Positions 1 through 8,454 of a stretch of DNA of 64,000 nt are shown here, piece after piece. The notes beneath the pieces are model-generated. The model ran no database searches. It worked only from the letters and a program-made list of their open reading frames with translations, and was not told the DNA's origin. Within the stretch, counting starts at the first letter, position 1; each line of letters opens with the position of its first letter. Both the position numbers and the translations under genes were made by a program. The stretch is from Clostridiales bacterium (GTDB lineage Bacteria > Bacillota > Clostridia > Lachnospirales > WQUN01): assembly GCA_031263155.1 (NCBI GenBank), contig JAISGK010000078.1, positions 23,565 through 87,564 on the forward strand. Direction: 5' to 3'.

Positions 1-2
1 TT

Positions 3-524
3 ATTATCGCGCTGGTTTTGCAGATAGTGTTCGCTTTTATTCTGGGGTGGTTCCCACTTCAGGCGACGATTAACACCCAAGGGAATTTTGCGCAGTGGGC
101 GGCGTCACTCTTTCAAGCGTCTGTTTTACCGGCGTTCGCAATGCTGATGGTAGGCACTGGGTGGTGGATTATCTCTATGAAGTCACTCTCCGGCACCACG
201 GCTGAGGAAGACTTTGTACTTTTCGCGCGCTACAGAGGCCTTTCTGAAGCAACAATCGGTACCAGCTATGTTTTCCGCAACTCGATACTCTCGCAGATAA
301 CCGCTCTGGCGATGAGCTTAGGCGGGGTGTTCGGCGGTTCGATTATGACAGAGATCATATTCGGCTATCCGGGTGTCGGTTTGGTTGTGCAAAAAGCTAT
401 ACTCATGTCAGATTACAATCTTATTTTGGGTTGCATAACGATCTCCATAGTGGCAATCTCCACGGCAACGCTCATTGTGGATCTGATTTATCCGTTTATA
501 GATCCGAGAATCCGCTATAACTAA
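3..524 (+). CDS. Oligopeptide ABC transporter permease, DppB/OppB type (5' end cut by window)
   Basis: Inner-membrane permease half of a peptide/nickel-type ABC importer. The reading frame is open from the window edge, so the N-terminal part lies outside. What remains has four hydrophobic segments and a cytoplasmic coupling loop around GLSEATIGTSYVFRNSIL, which occupies the place of the EAA motif that contacts the ATPase. It ends in YPFIDPRIRYN, the usual DPRIRY tail of DppB/OppB proteins. It is followed 14 nt later by the second permease and then two ATPases, the standard order of an opp/dpp operon. The substrate cannot be told because the binding-protein gene is not in view. Confidence 0.9.
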   Translation: MIALVLQIVFAFILGWFPLQATINTQGNFAQWAASLFQASVLPAFAMLMVGTGWWIISMKSLSGTTAEEDFVLFARYRGLSEATIGTSYVFRNSILSQITALAMSLGGVFGGSIMTEIIFGYPGVGLVVQKAILMSDYNLILGCITISIVAISTATLIVDLIYPFIDPRIRYN

Positions 525-538
525 AAGGGTGAGCGACA

Positions 539-1375
539 ATGAAGAAATTTTGGAAAAACGCAAACGGGCGTCTCAAGCTAGGTATGGTTATAACGGCATT
601 TTTTATGGTAATTGGCTTTGTCGTTTACTATTTCCCGCATACAAACCCGTTCACGTTTAACTCGTATCCAAACAAGCTCTTGCCAAGCGGCGAACATTGG
701 CTGGGTACTACAAGCATGGGGCAAGATATTGTGTGGCTGTTGATCGAATCCATTCATAATTCTCTGCTCATTGGGTTGCTTGTCGCGACTGTCGCTACGA
801 TAACAGGCGTGTTTGTAGGACTAATCGCGGGCTTTTCCGGCGGAGCGGTTGATCGCGTCTTAACGGTCATCACCGACACGTTTATCGTCATACCGTCACT
901 GCCCATTATGATACTTATGACATCGCTTATGAAAGGCTCTTCCACCGTGTTTCTGATGGCTATGGTTCTGGCGATTTTCGCGTGGGCGTGGCCAAGCAGG
1001 CAAATACGCTCAATGGCGCTTTCAATGCGCGAGCGCGACTTCATACATACCGCGTGGTTCTCAGGCGAGGGCACTGTGCAAGTCGTCGTTACCGAGATAT
1101 TGCCTTACGCACTTACATGGTCGCTCTCCAACTTTATGAACGCGACATTGGCGGCAATCGCGTCCGAATCGAGCCTCGCGGTGCTGGGTCTTTCTCCGGG
1201 AAACCTCATTTCTTTGGGTAACATGATACAGTGGGCACGGGATAGAAACGCGATCTTCGCGCGGCAATGGTTTTGGGTAGGTTCGCCTATTGTCGCGACT
1301 GTGTTGCTGTTTATAGGGCTGTTTTTGCTCATAACAGGCTATAACGACTATATGTCTATGAAAAGAGGTAGATAG
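539..1375 (+). CDS. Oligopeptide ABC transporter permease, DppC/OppC type
   Basis: Second transmembrane subunit of the peptide importer, 278 aa, a normal length for DppC. An N-terminal membrane anchor (about residues 14-31) is followed by the MetI-like permease domain (about 70-270). The segment LGTTSMGQDIVW near residue 57 matches the LGTDxxGRD motif typical of OppC/DppC. The coupling loop is near residues 165-190 (TAWFSGEGTVQVVVTEILP). The start is preceded by AAAAGGGTGAG. The next gene begins 1 nt after the stop, so translation is probably coupled. Confidence 0.93.
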   Translation: MKKFWKNANGRLKLGMVITAFFMVIGFVVYYFPHTNPFTFNSYPNKLLPSGEHWLGTTSMGQDIVWLLIESIHNSLLIGLLVATVATITGVFVGLIAGFSGGAVDRVLTVITDTFIVIPSLPIMILMTSLMKGSSTVFLMAMVLAIFAWAWPSRQIRSMALSMRERDFIHTAWFSGEGTVQVVVTEILPYALTWSLSNFMNATLAAIASESSLAVLGLSPGNLISLGNMIQWARDRNAIFARQWFWVGSPIVATVLLFIGLFLLITGYNDYMSMKRGR

Positions 1376-1376
1376 G

Positions 1377-2348
1377 ATGCTAAAAGTTGATAACCTTTCG
1401 ACCTCATACTCCACAATTGATGGCCCCGTGCACGTCATTAACAATGTCGATTTCGAGATATACGAAAACGAGATTTTCGGCATTGCGGGCGAGTCTGGCT
1501 GCGGTAAAACAACCTTGCTTAAGGCGCTGTATGACATCGTCGAGTTTCCGCTTGTCATTGATTCTGGCAAACTAATACTCAGCGGTGAGAAAAACGGCAA
1601 GTTTTTCTCATACGAAACCGGTGAAATACGCAAGACGTGGTGGAACAACATCTCTTATGTACCGCAAGCGGCGCAGAGTGTGCTCAATCCGATCGCTCCC
1701 CTGCGCCATCAATTCCTCGACTCTATCCCTCGGGAAGACAGGAAAAATGAGCCTGAGGAAAAAACCTTAAAGCGCGTCGCCAAATATTTGGAAGAACTCA
1801 GCCTATCGCCTGATTTGCTGGGGGCGTACCCATTTCAGCTATCTGGTGGTATGCGCCAGCGTGTGATCATCGCGCTCGCCACGTTTATGTCACCAAATGT
1901 CGTGTTGGCCGATGAACCCACCACAGCCCTTGATGTAGTGGTTCAGCGCGGCATACTAATGATGTTGATGGGCCTGCAAAAACGCCTTAAGAACACCATG
2001 GTCATAGTTAGTCATGATATGGGCGTGCATTATCAGATAACCGATCGCATGGGCATTATGTACTCTGGCTCGATCATTGAGCTAGGCGAGACTGAAGATA
2101 TTTTTGAGCGGCCGGTTCACCCATACACTCAAATGCTTGTCGGTTCACTGCCAAAAGTTGGTGATAAGAGCCAAAAGGTTGGCATACCGGGGCGTCCGCC
2201 GGCTCTGACAAATCCGCCGCCTGGTTGCCGTTTTGCTCCCAGGTGCCCTTACGCGAAAGACGTATGCCTCAAACACGCGCCTCAATTTAAAAAAGTATTG
2301 CCTGGGCGCTTCGCCGCCTGCCATATGCTGAAAAGGGAGGCAAATTGA
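1377..2348 (+). CDS. oppD: Oligopeptide ABC transporter ATP-binding protein, OppD/DppD type
   Basis: Cytoplasmic ATPase that powers peptide import. It shows Walker A GESGCGKTT (about residues 38-46), signature LSGGMRQR (about 159), Walker B VVLADEPTTALD, and the H-loop in IVSHDMG. The C-terminal oligopeptide-transporter extension carries GCRFAPRCPYAKDVC; in some OppD/DppD family members such cysteines bind an Fe-S cluster, and here only the cysteines are seen. Length 323 aa fits the family. It lies 1 nt after the permease gene and 1 nt before the partner ATPase, and pairs with it as a heterodimer. Confidence 0.95.
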   Translation: MLKVDNLSTSYSTIDGPVHVINNVDFEIYENEIFGIAGESGCGKTTLLKALYDIVEFPLVIDSGKLILSGEKNGKFFSYETGEIRKTWWNNISYVPQAAQSVLNPIAPLRHQFLDSIPREDRKNEPEEKTLKRVAKYLEELSLSPDLLGAYPFQLSGGMRQRVIIALATFMSPNVVLADEPTTALDVVVQRGILMMLMGLQKRLKNTMVIVSHDMGVHYQITDRMGIMYSGSIIELGETEDIFERPVHPYTQMLVGSLPKVGDKSQKVGIPGRPPALTNPPPGCRFAPRCPYAKDVCLKHAPQFKKVLPGRFAACHMLKREAN

Positions 2349-2349
2349 C

Positions 2350-3333
2350 ATGGCGGAAAAATTGCTTGAAATCAAAAATGTGAGCAAGGTATTCCAAATC
2401 GGCGGTATTCTCAGCAAGAAAAAGCTCACCGCCGTGGATCAGGTTTCGATTGACATTGAGGCCGGCAAACCCGCCATACTCTCTATAGTCGGCGAATCTG
2501 GATGTGGCAAGACGACTCTGTGTAAGATGATTCTGCGCTTGCATGACCCGGACGCGGGCGAGATCATCCTTTCTGGAAACTCCTACGCCGACAAGAAAAA
2601 CTACGACCCGCTGCGCTTTAGACTGGACGTTCAACCGATATTTCAAAATCCATATGAGTCGTTCTCTATGAGAAAAACTGTGGATACATACCTGTTCAAT
2701 ACGGCGCTCAGGTTAAAAATCGCTAAGACCCACGTCAAGGCCAAAGAACTTATCGACGAAACACTCAAAAGCGTTGGCATGTCACTTAGTGTGGTAGAAG
2801 GCAAATATCCGACGCAGTTTTCCGGAGGCGAGCTGCAACGCGTCTCGATTGCCCGCGCGCTGATCACAAGGCCAAAGCTCATCATCGCCGATGAGCCTGT
2901 CGCGGCAATTGACGCCTCGATGAAAATGAACATTGTAAACCTTTTTAAAGAGCTAAAGGATAAGTACAGTGTATCGTTCATCTACATCACGCACGACCTC
3001 TCGACGGCGTATTATGTATCAGACTACATTGCCACCCTCTATCGCGGCTGCCTGATTGAGTATGGCCACGCGAAAGAGATAATGGACGATCCCGCGCACC
3101 CGTACACCGAATTGCTGATGAACGCTGTGCCGCGCGTGGGAGAGAAGTGGAACCAATCGGCGGTAATGCCAGAGACCGAAGACAAAGAATATGCCATCAC
3201 TTACTGCAAATTTGCCCCGCGTTGTGCCTATGCCACAGATGAATGCCGGCAACATCGCCCAGAGATGTCAGACTTGAGCGCAAGCCGTAAAGTTTTGTGC
3301 TTCCACCCGCTTACAGCCCTACAAGCGCAATAA
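2350..3333 (+). CDS. oppF: Oligopeptide ABC transporter ATP-binding protein, OppF/DppF type
   Basis: Second ATPase of the peptide importer and last gene of the operon. Walker A GESGCGKTT (about residue 47), Q-loop in QPIFQNPYESF, signature FSGGELQRV (about 157), Walker B LIIADEPVAAID and H-loop in YITHDLS are all present. The C-terminal extension again has the CKFAPRCAYATDEC cysteine pattern. Walker B has VAAID in place of the usual TSALD, a mild change that keeps the catalytic Glu. A bidirectional terminator begins at the stop codon. Confidence 0.95.
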   Translation: MAEKLLEIKNVSKVFQIGGILSKKKLTAVDQVSIDIEAGKPAILSIVGESGCGKTTLCKMILRLHDPDAGEIILSGNSYADKKNYDPLRFRLDVQPIFQNPYESFSMRKTVDTYLFNTALRLKIAKTHVKAKELIDETLKSVGMSLSVVEGKYPTQFSGGELQRVSIARALITRPKLIIADEPVAAIDASMKMNIVNLFKELKDKYSVSFIYITHDLSTAYYVSDYIATLYRGCLIEYGHAKEIMDDPAHPYTELLMNAVPRVGEKWNQSAVMPETEDKEYAITYCKFAPRCAYATDECRQHRPEMSDLSASRKVLCFHPLTALQAQ

Positions 3334-3376
3334 AACGCAACACGGGTAGCCGCTTGGTCGCCCGTGTTGCGTTTTT
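3332..3376. terminator. Bidirectional rho-independent terminator between oppF and htrA
   Basis: Perfect stem of AACGCAACACGGG pairing with CCCGTGTTGCGTT around a 14-nt loop, flanked by A's on the left and T's on the right. It can therefore stop transcription of the opp operon (+) and of htrA (-). Confidence 0.9.
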
Positions 3377-3399
3377 GTCAGAAATTCGCCACAAATTCG

Positions 3400-4818
3400 C
3401 TAAAAATTCGCGTCTACATTGAGGTCGCCTATTGTGATATCAATGTTCATCATAATATTACCACGATACAAATACAATGTCACAGTGTCGCCCACATTTG
3501 TATCAGCAATGGCTTGCTGTAGATTGGACATTGATTCTACATCCAACCCGTTATAACCGACTATTATGTCGCGCGGCCTAATCCCTGCGGCCTCCGCTCC
3601 GCTGCCCTCTGTTATGCTGACCACATACACACCCATGTCGGGGAAGTTGTACATGTCCATAATCTGCTTTGTTATGTCTTGCCCCTCTATACCAAGGTAT
3701 GGCTTTTTTACCGACCCATTTTCTTTAAGGCTGTATAATATCGTCCCCGCCACATTAGATGGAATACTATAGCCCATTCCCTCTACCTGGCTTGATGAGA
3801 GCTTTGCGGTATTTATGCCAATAACCTCGCCGTTGGCGTTGGCGAGCGCTCCGCCGCTATTGCCGGGGTTGATGGCCGCATCGGTTTGTATGACATCCAA
3901 AGTTTTACCGTCTATCTCTATTTGCTTGTTTAACGCGCTCACGATACCGCTAGTCGCTGTTTTGCCCTCGCCCATAGCGTTACCAATGGCAACGACCTCG
4001 TCTCCAACTTCCAACTGTTCGCTGTCGCCAAACTTCGCCGCCTTGTACTTCACCCCCGCGTCGTCCAATTCTTTGCGTGACACGGAAATGACCGCAAGAT
4101 CCGACAAAGGATCCGCCCCGACAAACGACGCCTTAAACTCCAGCGAATCATCCAGAGATATGGTAACGCGATCGGCTTCGGTGATTACGTGGTTATTTGT
4201 GGCAATATATACTTTTTCGTCATCCATATCAAAAATAATGCCCGAACCCGATCCACTTTGCTCAGCCGCCTGGTTAAAAAATTGCTGCACTTCCATGGTC
4301 AAGTTGATGCTTACTACCGCGTCAGAAACTTCTTTAACTATGCCAGTGACATTATTGGACCTAATAGAAATTCCCTCAGTGCTATGTTCTATATTTGGCT
4401 GACTGTGAACAGCTAAATCTGTGGTTGTTTTTGTCTCTAAAATCTCTTGGTCTGATTGAGAAAATACCGCGCCTCCCAATGAAATGCCCAACCCTAATGA
4501 CATAGATCCAAGAGTCGCGCAAAGCGCCGCCACCAATATTTTTTTACCCACACCAAACTTTTTAGGCGGCGAGCCGACATTTTGTGTTTGCGCCGATACA
4601 GGCGCCTGTGTACGCGTTGGCTCCTGTATTGATGAAACATCTATGGGTCGAGACGAAAGAATATCGTGAGAGCCGTTAACCGCAGCCACTTTTTGCTGGG
4701 GCATATCGACGCGTTGTTCGGCATTAAAATCGCTTGATTCAAATATAGAATCGAACACAACTTTATCTTCCATTGGCAGACCATCCCCTTTAGGTTTATT
4801 GTCATCAAAACCAGTCAT
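3400..4818 (-). CDS. htrA: HtrA/DegP-type membrane-anchored serine protease with PDZ domain
   Basis: Quality-control protease acting outside the cytoplasmic membrane. The 472-aa protein has a polar cytoplasmic N-terminus (1-90), one membrane segment (about 91-118), a trypsin-like domain with catalytic triad His210 (TNNHVITEAD), Asp240 (DPLSDLAVI) and Ser321 (NPGNSGGAL), and one C-terminal PDZ domain (about 380-465). This is the layout of Bacillota HtrA/YkdA proteins. The start follows a GGGGGG ribosome site. The same 11-bp string TTATAACCCCC occurs at 4820-4830 (the ribosome site) and at 4853-4863, where it overlaps a candidate TATAAT -10 on the minus strand. Confidence 0.95.
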   Translation of the reverse strand: MTGFDDNKPKGDGLPMEDKVVFDSIFESSDFNAEQRVDMPQQKVAAVNGSHDILSSRPIDVSSIQEPTRTQAPVSAQTQNVGSPPKKFGVGKKILVAALCATLGSMSLGLGISLGGAVFSQSDQEILETKTTTDLAVHSQPNIEHSTEGISIRSNNVTGIVKEVSDAVVSINLTMEVQQFFNQAAEQSGSGSGIIFDMDDEKVYIATNNHVITEADRVTISLDDSLEFKASFVGADPLSDLAVISVSRKELDDAGVKYKAAKFGDSEQLEVGDEVVAIGNAMGEGKTATSGIVSALNKQIEIDGKTLDVIQTDAAINPGNSGGALANANGEVIGINTAKLSSSQVEGMGYSIPSNVAGTILYSLKENGSVKKPYLGIEGQDITKQIMDMYNFPDMGVYVVSITEGSGAEAAGIRPRDIIVGYNGLDVESMSNLQQAIADTNVGDTVTLYLYRGNIMMNIDITIGDLNVDANF

Positions 4819-4950
4819 TTTATAACCCCCCTACTTTTAATGTTTGAGAAGATTATAACCCCCTGGTTTGAATAAAGTATGGCTATTGTGTAAACAATCA
4901 CTATTGTTTTGTTAACGCAAGCAAACTGGCTTGCCTTCTAATCCAAAAAG

Positions 4951-4981
4951 ACCAAAACAAGCCGGGAATAGAAATCCCGAC
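4951..4981 (-). terminator. Probable terminator downstream of the HIT gene
   Basis: On the minus strand GTCGGGA and TCCCGGC form a stem around a 7-nt loop, followed by TTGTTTTGG. It lies about 55 nt past the HIT stop codon. Confidence 0.6.
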
Positions 4982-5035
4982 CTGTTAAAAGCGCATACTA
5001 AACATCAAGTTTGCAATTGATTTACAAACTATTAT

Positions 5036-5440
5036 TCATTCCAGTTTCAATATATCGCATATTTTTACGAATTCCTCATCCGCCTGCTTAATTGTCGAGC
5101 CACCGATTTTCATATCGTCGCCATTGTATCGTGGAATCACATGAAGATGAAAATGATTAATCATCTGCCCAGCGGCCCTGCCATTGTTTTGCAGCAAGTT
5201 GACACCCTCGGCGCCCAACTTGCCTTTTAGCGTTGCGGCAACCTTTTGCCCCACGCTAAACGCCGCGCCGACCAGCTGTGGAGGCATATTGAATACATTA
5301 TCGTAATGTTGCTTGGTTATCACTAAACTTTCACCGCGATTGTGCGGAAATTTATCCAATATCACAAAAAAGTCATCATCTTCATACAGTTTATAAGCGG
5401 GCATTTCGCCTTTTTCAATAGCGCAAAAGATGCAGTCCAT
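5036..5440 (-). CDS. HIT family nucleotide hydrolase (Hint-like)
   Basis: Small cytoplasmic histidine-triad protein, 134 aa, of the Hint/HinT type that hydrolyses AMP-linked substrates; the natural substrate is not known from sequence. The triad HFHLHVIPR is near residues 98-106 and the N-terminal CIFCAIEKGEMPAY is typical of the family. The frame is open further upstream, but the start at 5440 is chosen because GGAGG sits 5 nt before it and because a strong sigma-A promoter (5466-5494) lies just upstream, which places any longer start outside the transcript. Confidence 0.93.
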   Translation of the reverse strand: MDCIFCAIEKGEMPAYKLYEDDDFFVILDKFPHNRGESLVITKQHYDNVFNMPPQLVGAAFSVGQKVAATLKGKLGAEGVNLLQNNGRAAGQMINHFHLHVIPRYNGDDMKIGGSTIKQADEEFVKICDILKLE

Positions 5441-5465
5441 CCCAGCCTCCACAGTTATTTTAACC

Positions 5466-5494
5466 ATTGTAGCACTAAAAAATAGTATTGACAA
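5466..5494 (-). promoter_or_regulatory. Sigma-A promoter of the HIT gene
   Basis: On the minus strand TTGTCA (5489-5494), a 17-nt spacer, then TACAAT (5466-5471). The predicted transcript starts about 20 nt before the HIT start codon and so fixes the start choice. Confidence 0.8.
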
Positions 5495-5543
5495 TCGCTA
5501 TTTCAAATAATATAATAAGCGGACGTTGGGGCTTATTATGTTT

Positions 5544-5615
5544 GCGCGAGTGGCTCAGTGGTAGAGCATCGCCTTGCCATGGCGAGGATCGCGGGTTCGA
5601 ATCCCGTCTCGCGCT
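5544..5615 (+). tRNA. tRNA-Gly (anticodon GCC)
   Basis: Complete cloverleaf: acceptor GCGCGAG with CTCGCGC, D-arm with GGCTCAGTGGTAGAGC, anticodon loop TTGCCAT (GCC at 5576-5578), T-arm GCGGGTTCGAATCCCGT. The CCA end is not encoded. Confidence 0.96.
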
Positions 5616-5717
5616 TTAGCCATTTGTTTCTTGTTTAAGAAGCATGGTTAAAGCGTTAAAATTGGGCAACAAGTGAGCGAGAGCGTCTTTAAAGTAGTGA
5701 TTATAATTTAGCGTTAT

Positions 5718-5789
5718 TGGGCCGTCGCCAAGCGGTAAGGCACAGGACTTTGACTCCTGCATGCGATGGTTCGAATCCATCCGGCCCAG
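5718..5789 (+). tRNA. tRNA-Gln (anticodon TTG)
   Basis: Cloverleaf with acceptor TGGGCCG pairing CGGCCCA, D-loop CCAAGCGGTAAGGC, anticodon loop CTTTGAC (TTG at 5750-5752), T-arm with GGTTCGAATCC. No encoded CCA. It follows tRNA-Gly by about 100 nt in the same direction and they may be co-transcribed. Confidence 0.96.
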
Positions 5790-5964
5790 GTAGATATTTT
5801 GACCATCCTATTCTTTAGCCTGTGGCAAGTCTCCAATATAAAGAGTTTTGCCCAAATGGGGGCAGTGCTTTTAATTTGCTTTGACCCAGCGACGGTTTGC
5901 GGATTAATATTAATCATGGGTTACACCTCCAGAATGCAAAAAACAGTCAGTTTATTGAACGGCA

Positions 5965-7863
5965 TCACGGTTCCATGGGCCGCACGGTCCATGTGACATT
6001 AACCGTATACTCTTCCCCGAGATGGATCGGCGCGTTCAGATGCATCAATATCCCCATGTCATCGTCCCACACTACAGAGGTATCTTCCACGCCGGGGCCG
6101 CCTATATAAACAGGTATTGTGGCGCCCACACTGAGCGGTATCATTGCCGCAAAAGCGCCGTGTTCGGGTACAAAAACCACCGCGTTTGCCAGTTCGTGTC
6201 CGGACGCTGCCCGCATAGGTCCATCGATAGTGGCAAGGAGCTCCCATTCGGTGCGCTGGGCGCGCGCATCCTTCACGAGTATGTGTTCGTTAACCTCGCG
6301 TCCGAGAATCCGGGGCGTTTGGGAGATGAGTGGCGGTGTGAACCGTATAAGCGCGGGCGCTTCCTCAATGGAAAGCCTTCCCACCTCCTGCGTGCTAATT
6401 TCCCGCCATGTGATCAGAAACGGCACGTTGCTCGACACCCTGGCCTTCGTACCTAATGGTATCGGCTCCGGCGTCGGAATGGAAAAATATCCGTCCGAAT
6501 CCGCTGTGCCCGTAAATATATGGGCGCCGCTCTCGTCAATATACTCAACCTTCACATTTGCGCCGGGATCAGTTCTGCCGTTAATAGAGCTGTCGATGTT
6601 TAGCATCGGATCGACTGTAAGCGGAAGATCCCCGACAGACAGCACCCGGGCGTTATGAAGCTGCAAATTCGGTAGATCTGGTAGAAATGGAGTGGCAAGC
6701 GTGGATGTCAGATCTGATGTCAAACTGGATGTGGCGGCTCCTCTAATCTCGAAAAGATTCCAATTTGGACTATGCCACTGGTATAGGGGCGGATCGTCAA
6801 ATGTTCCGGCGGTCGGGAAGAGCCTTGCGTCCAGCCAGTAATTGACCTGTCCGCAAAAAAAAGTAAACGGCGTTTTAACCGTTGAGGATGAAAAATTAAT
6901 CGCCTTGCCTTGCCCCTGATTGTACAGCACAAAGCTCTTAGGACTATTGAGATAAAGCCCCCTTCCTGAAGAGTTCGTAAATTGAATCAGCCGCCTGCTG
7001 TCGCTGGTACTTGCATAATCAGCCTGCATATAAACCCTCGCGCCCACATTTACCGTAAACGCACCGTCGATATAAAGGGACGCGTTCTCTCCAGCATTAG
7101 ATTCCTGAATATACCTGAAAGAGGCGTCCTCGTCCACAAGAAAGGATGATACGGTGTTACTGGCGCTGCGCGAAATACCGCGCCGCGTTGTGAGGGTGAA
7201 ACTTGCGCGCGGCTCTATAATAAACCGCGGAGGAGACGACTCTTCAAAAAAATCGTTATAAGTTGATATTTCTACCTCAGCGTCCTCAAGTATGGTTAAG
7301 GAGGCGTTTGTATCGAGAAAATTAAATACGGAATAAGACGCACTGCCGTTGTTGTGCCGTATAACGGTTTTACCGCCAATCTCCACCCAGCGGGCCTCCG
7401 CCACTTCGTTCATGTTTGAATATCCGGTGTCCAAGATCGTGATATCGCAGTCTATATATCGCGTTGTTCCCGACCAGTGCCAGGTTATCTGCGGTCCGGT
7501 ATAGGTTACGTTACGGTAAGTGACCGACACATTCTCATTTCCTTTGTCGATTCGTGGCATACCGTAGTAATTGCGGCCGGCTATGGTAACATTCTGAAAG
7601 GTAATGTCCAAGGGAGATACATTGTTTTTATAGATCATACCCAGGTTGCCACTGGCATCCGTAAGGGTCTGAATGGTGCCGCTGCCTTGCGGATATTCCC
7701 CGTCGATTACAAGCAGAGTCCTGTCGTTATGAAGGCGTATACCAGAGGTCATATTTATATCAACACCAAGGTATACATAGGTGTATTGGTTATTCGCGGT
7801 GAGAATCGACGACAGGTCGCCGAAATTCTCCGCCACAACAGTGTGGTCGTCGATAGGAATCAT
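5965..7863 (-). CDS. Large surface/adhesin-like protein with beta-helix N-terminus and Ig-like C-terminus
   Basis: A 632-aa protein. The first ~370 residues are rich in Asn, Thr and beta-strand repeats with pectate-lyase-like character (phrases such as ITFQNVTIAGRNYYG, VTYRNVTYTG, TRYIDCDITI), as in the pectate-lyase-like adhesive domains of Bacillota. A segment near residues 420-470 (GRTDPGANVKVEY...GTADSDGYFSI) resembles bacterial Ig-like modules. No signal peptide or sorting motif is seen, which is unusual for a wall adhesin but normal for a spore-coat or exosporium protein made in the mother cell. Start chosen at 7863 because GGAGG lies 7 nt upstream; the longer ATG at 7878 overlaps that ribosome site. 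Function unknown. Confidence 0.8.
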   Translation of the reverse strand: MIPIDDHTVVAENFGDLSSILTANNQYTYVYLGVDINMTSGIRLHNDRTLLVIDGEYPQGSGTIQTLTDASGNLGMIYKNNVSPLDITFQNVTIAGRNYYGMPRIDKGNENVSVTYRNVTYTGPQITWHWSGTTRYIDCDITILDTGYSNMNEVAEARWVEIGGKTVIRHNNGSASYSVFNFLDTNASLTILEDAEVEISTYNDFFEESSPPRFIIEPRASFTLTTRRGISRSASNTVSSFLVDEDASFRYIQESNAGENASLYIDGAFTVNVGARVYMQADYASTSDSRRLIQFTNSSGRGLYLNSPKSFVLYNQGQGKAINFSSSTVKTPFTFFCGQVNYWLDARLFPTAGTFDDPPLYQWHSPNWNLFEIRGAATSSLTSDLTSTLATPFLPDLPNLQLHNARVLSVGDLPLTVDPMLNIDSSINGRTDPGANVKVEYIDESGAHIFTGTADSDGYFSIPTPEPIPLGTKARVSSNVPFLITWREISTQEVGRLSIEEAPALIRFTPPLISQTPRILGREVNEHILVKDARAQRTEWELLATIDGPMRAASGHELANAVVFVPEHGAFAAMIPLSVGATIPVYIGGPGVEDTSVVWDDDMGILMHLNAPIHLGEEYTVNVTWTVRPMEP

Positions 7864-7898
7864 AGGATAAACCTCCATAATATCTTCTACATCATTTA

Positions 7899-7926
7899 TA
7901 TATTATGCTCATATGCGGCGCCCTGT
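7899..7926 (-). promoter_or_regulatory. Sigma-K-like promoter for the surface protein
   Basis: On the minus strand AC (7925-7926), 17 nt, then CATAATATA (7899-7907), an exact fit to the sigma-K consensus AC-N17-CATANNNTA. The start codon follows about 35 nt later. Motif match only; sigma-E promoters have a similar -10. Confidence 0.5.
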
Positions 7927-7932
7927 GCGATC

Positions 7933-7960
7933 ACATCAAGCGCCCGCTGCGCATAAAATG
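7933..7960 (+). promoter_or_regulatory. Sigma-K-like promoter for the small coat-like operon
   Basis: On the plus strand AC (7933-7934), 17 nt, then CATAAAATG (7952-7960), one mismatch from CATANNNTA. It points at the gene starting at 8007 and sits back to back with the opposite promoter. Confidence 0.4.
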
Positions 7961-8006
7961 TACTGTCATGAGATTACTACACTACGCATGACGAGGAGGT
8001 GAGATT

Positions 8007-8435
8007 ATGGCAGATAAAATCCTGAACAATGTTGCGATGATAGACGGCAGCTATAATAATATAGCATTTCTGAATACAGCGTCTACCGAGGTCGCGGTAA
8101 GGTTAGCTAATATACTGTTTAAATTGACTGCGGATCAGTCGATATGGTTCGGTGGGGAACTAACTTTTACGAATACCATCGACAACAGTTCAACCGAAAA
8201 CGAAGGCTCCATAACCAATCTAGTCTTCAAGGATCAGTTTGATACAACGATGTTTGTGTATGTAAACGACAGCGTGACTGTTACAATCAACGATGGCACC
8301 ACTACCACTCCCGTTGCCGATACAGACTTCACCGTTACTAATGTCGCCGGGTTGCTTACGATAACCTTTAACGCGACAGTAACGATACCCGTCGGTTCTA
8401 TAATGGCCATTTCCTTTCGCGGGACGAAAGCGTAA
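8007..8435 (+). CDS. Small beta-sandwich protein (DUF11-like), possible coat or surface component
   Basis: 142-aa protein with an excellent ribosome site (GAGGAGGTGAG) before the ATG. The middle and C-terminus (ELTFTNTIDN..., ITNLVFKDQFD, VYVNDSVTVTIND, TVTIPVGSIMAISF) follow the strand pattern of DUF11/TIGR01451 beta-sandwich repeats found in surface and fimbrial proteins. There is no signal peptide or membrane segment. It is divergent from the large adhesin-like gene and is followed closely by the cysteine-rich gene, before one terminator. The family call is by pattern, not certain. Confidence 0.75.
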   Translation: MADKILNNVAMIDGSYNNIAFLNTASTEVAVRLANILFKLTADQSIWFGGELTFTNTIDNSSTENEGSITNLVFKDQFDTTMFVYVNDSVTVTINDGTTTTPVADTDFTVTNVAGLLTITFNATVTIPVGSIMAISFRGTKA

Positions 8436-8454
8436 TTGCCATAATTGGCTATAT

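Noticed and set aside
1061..1651. 196-codon minus-strand frame
   Set aside because: It lies antisense across the oppC and oppD genes, which have clear motifs; it is a shadow.
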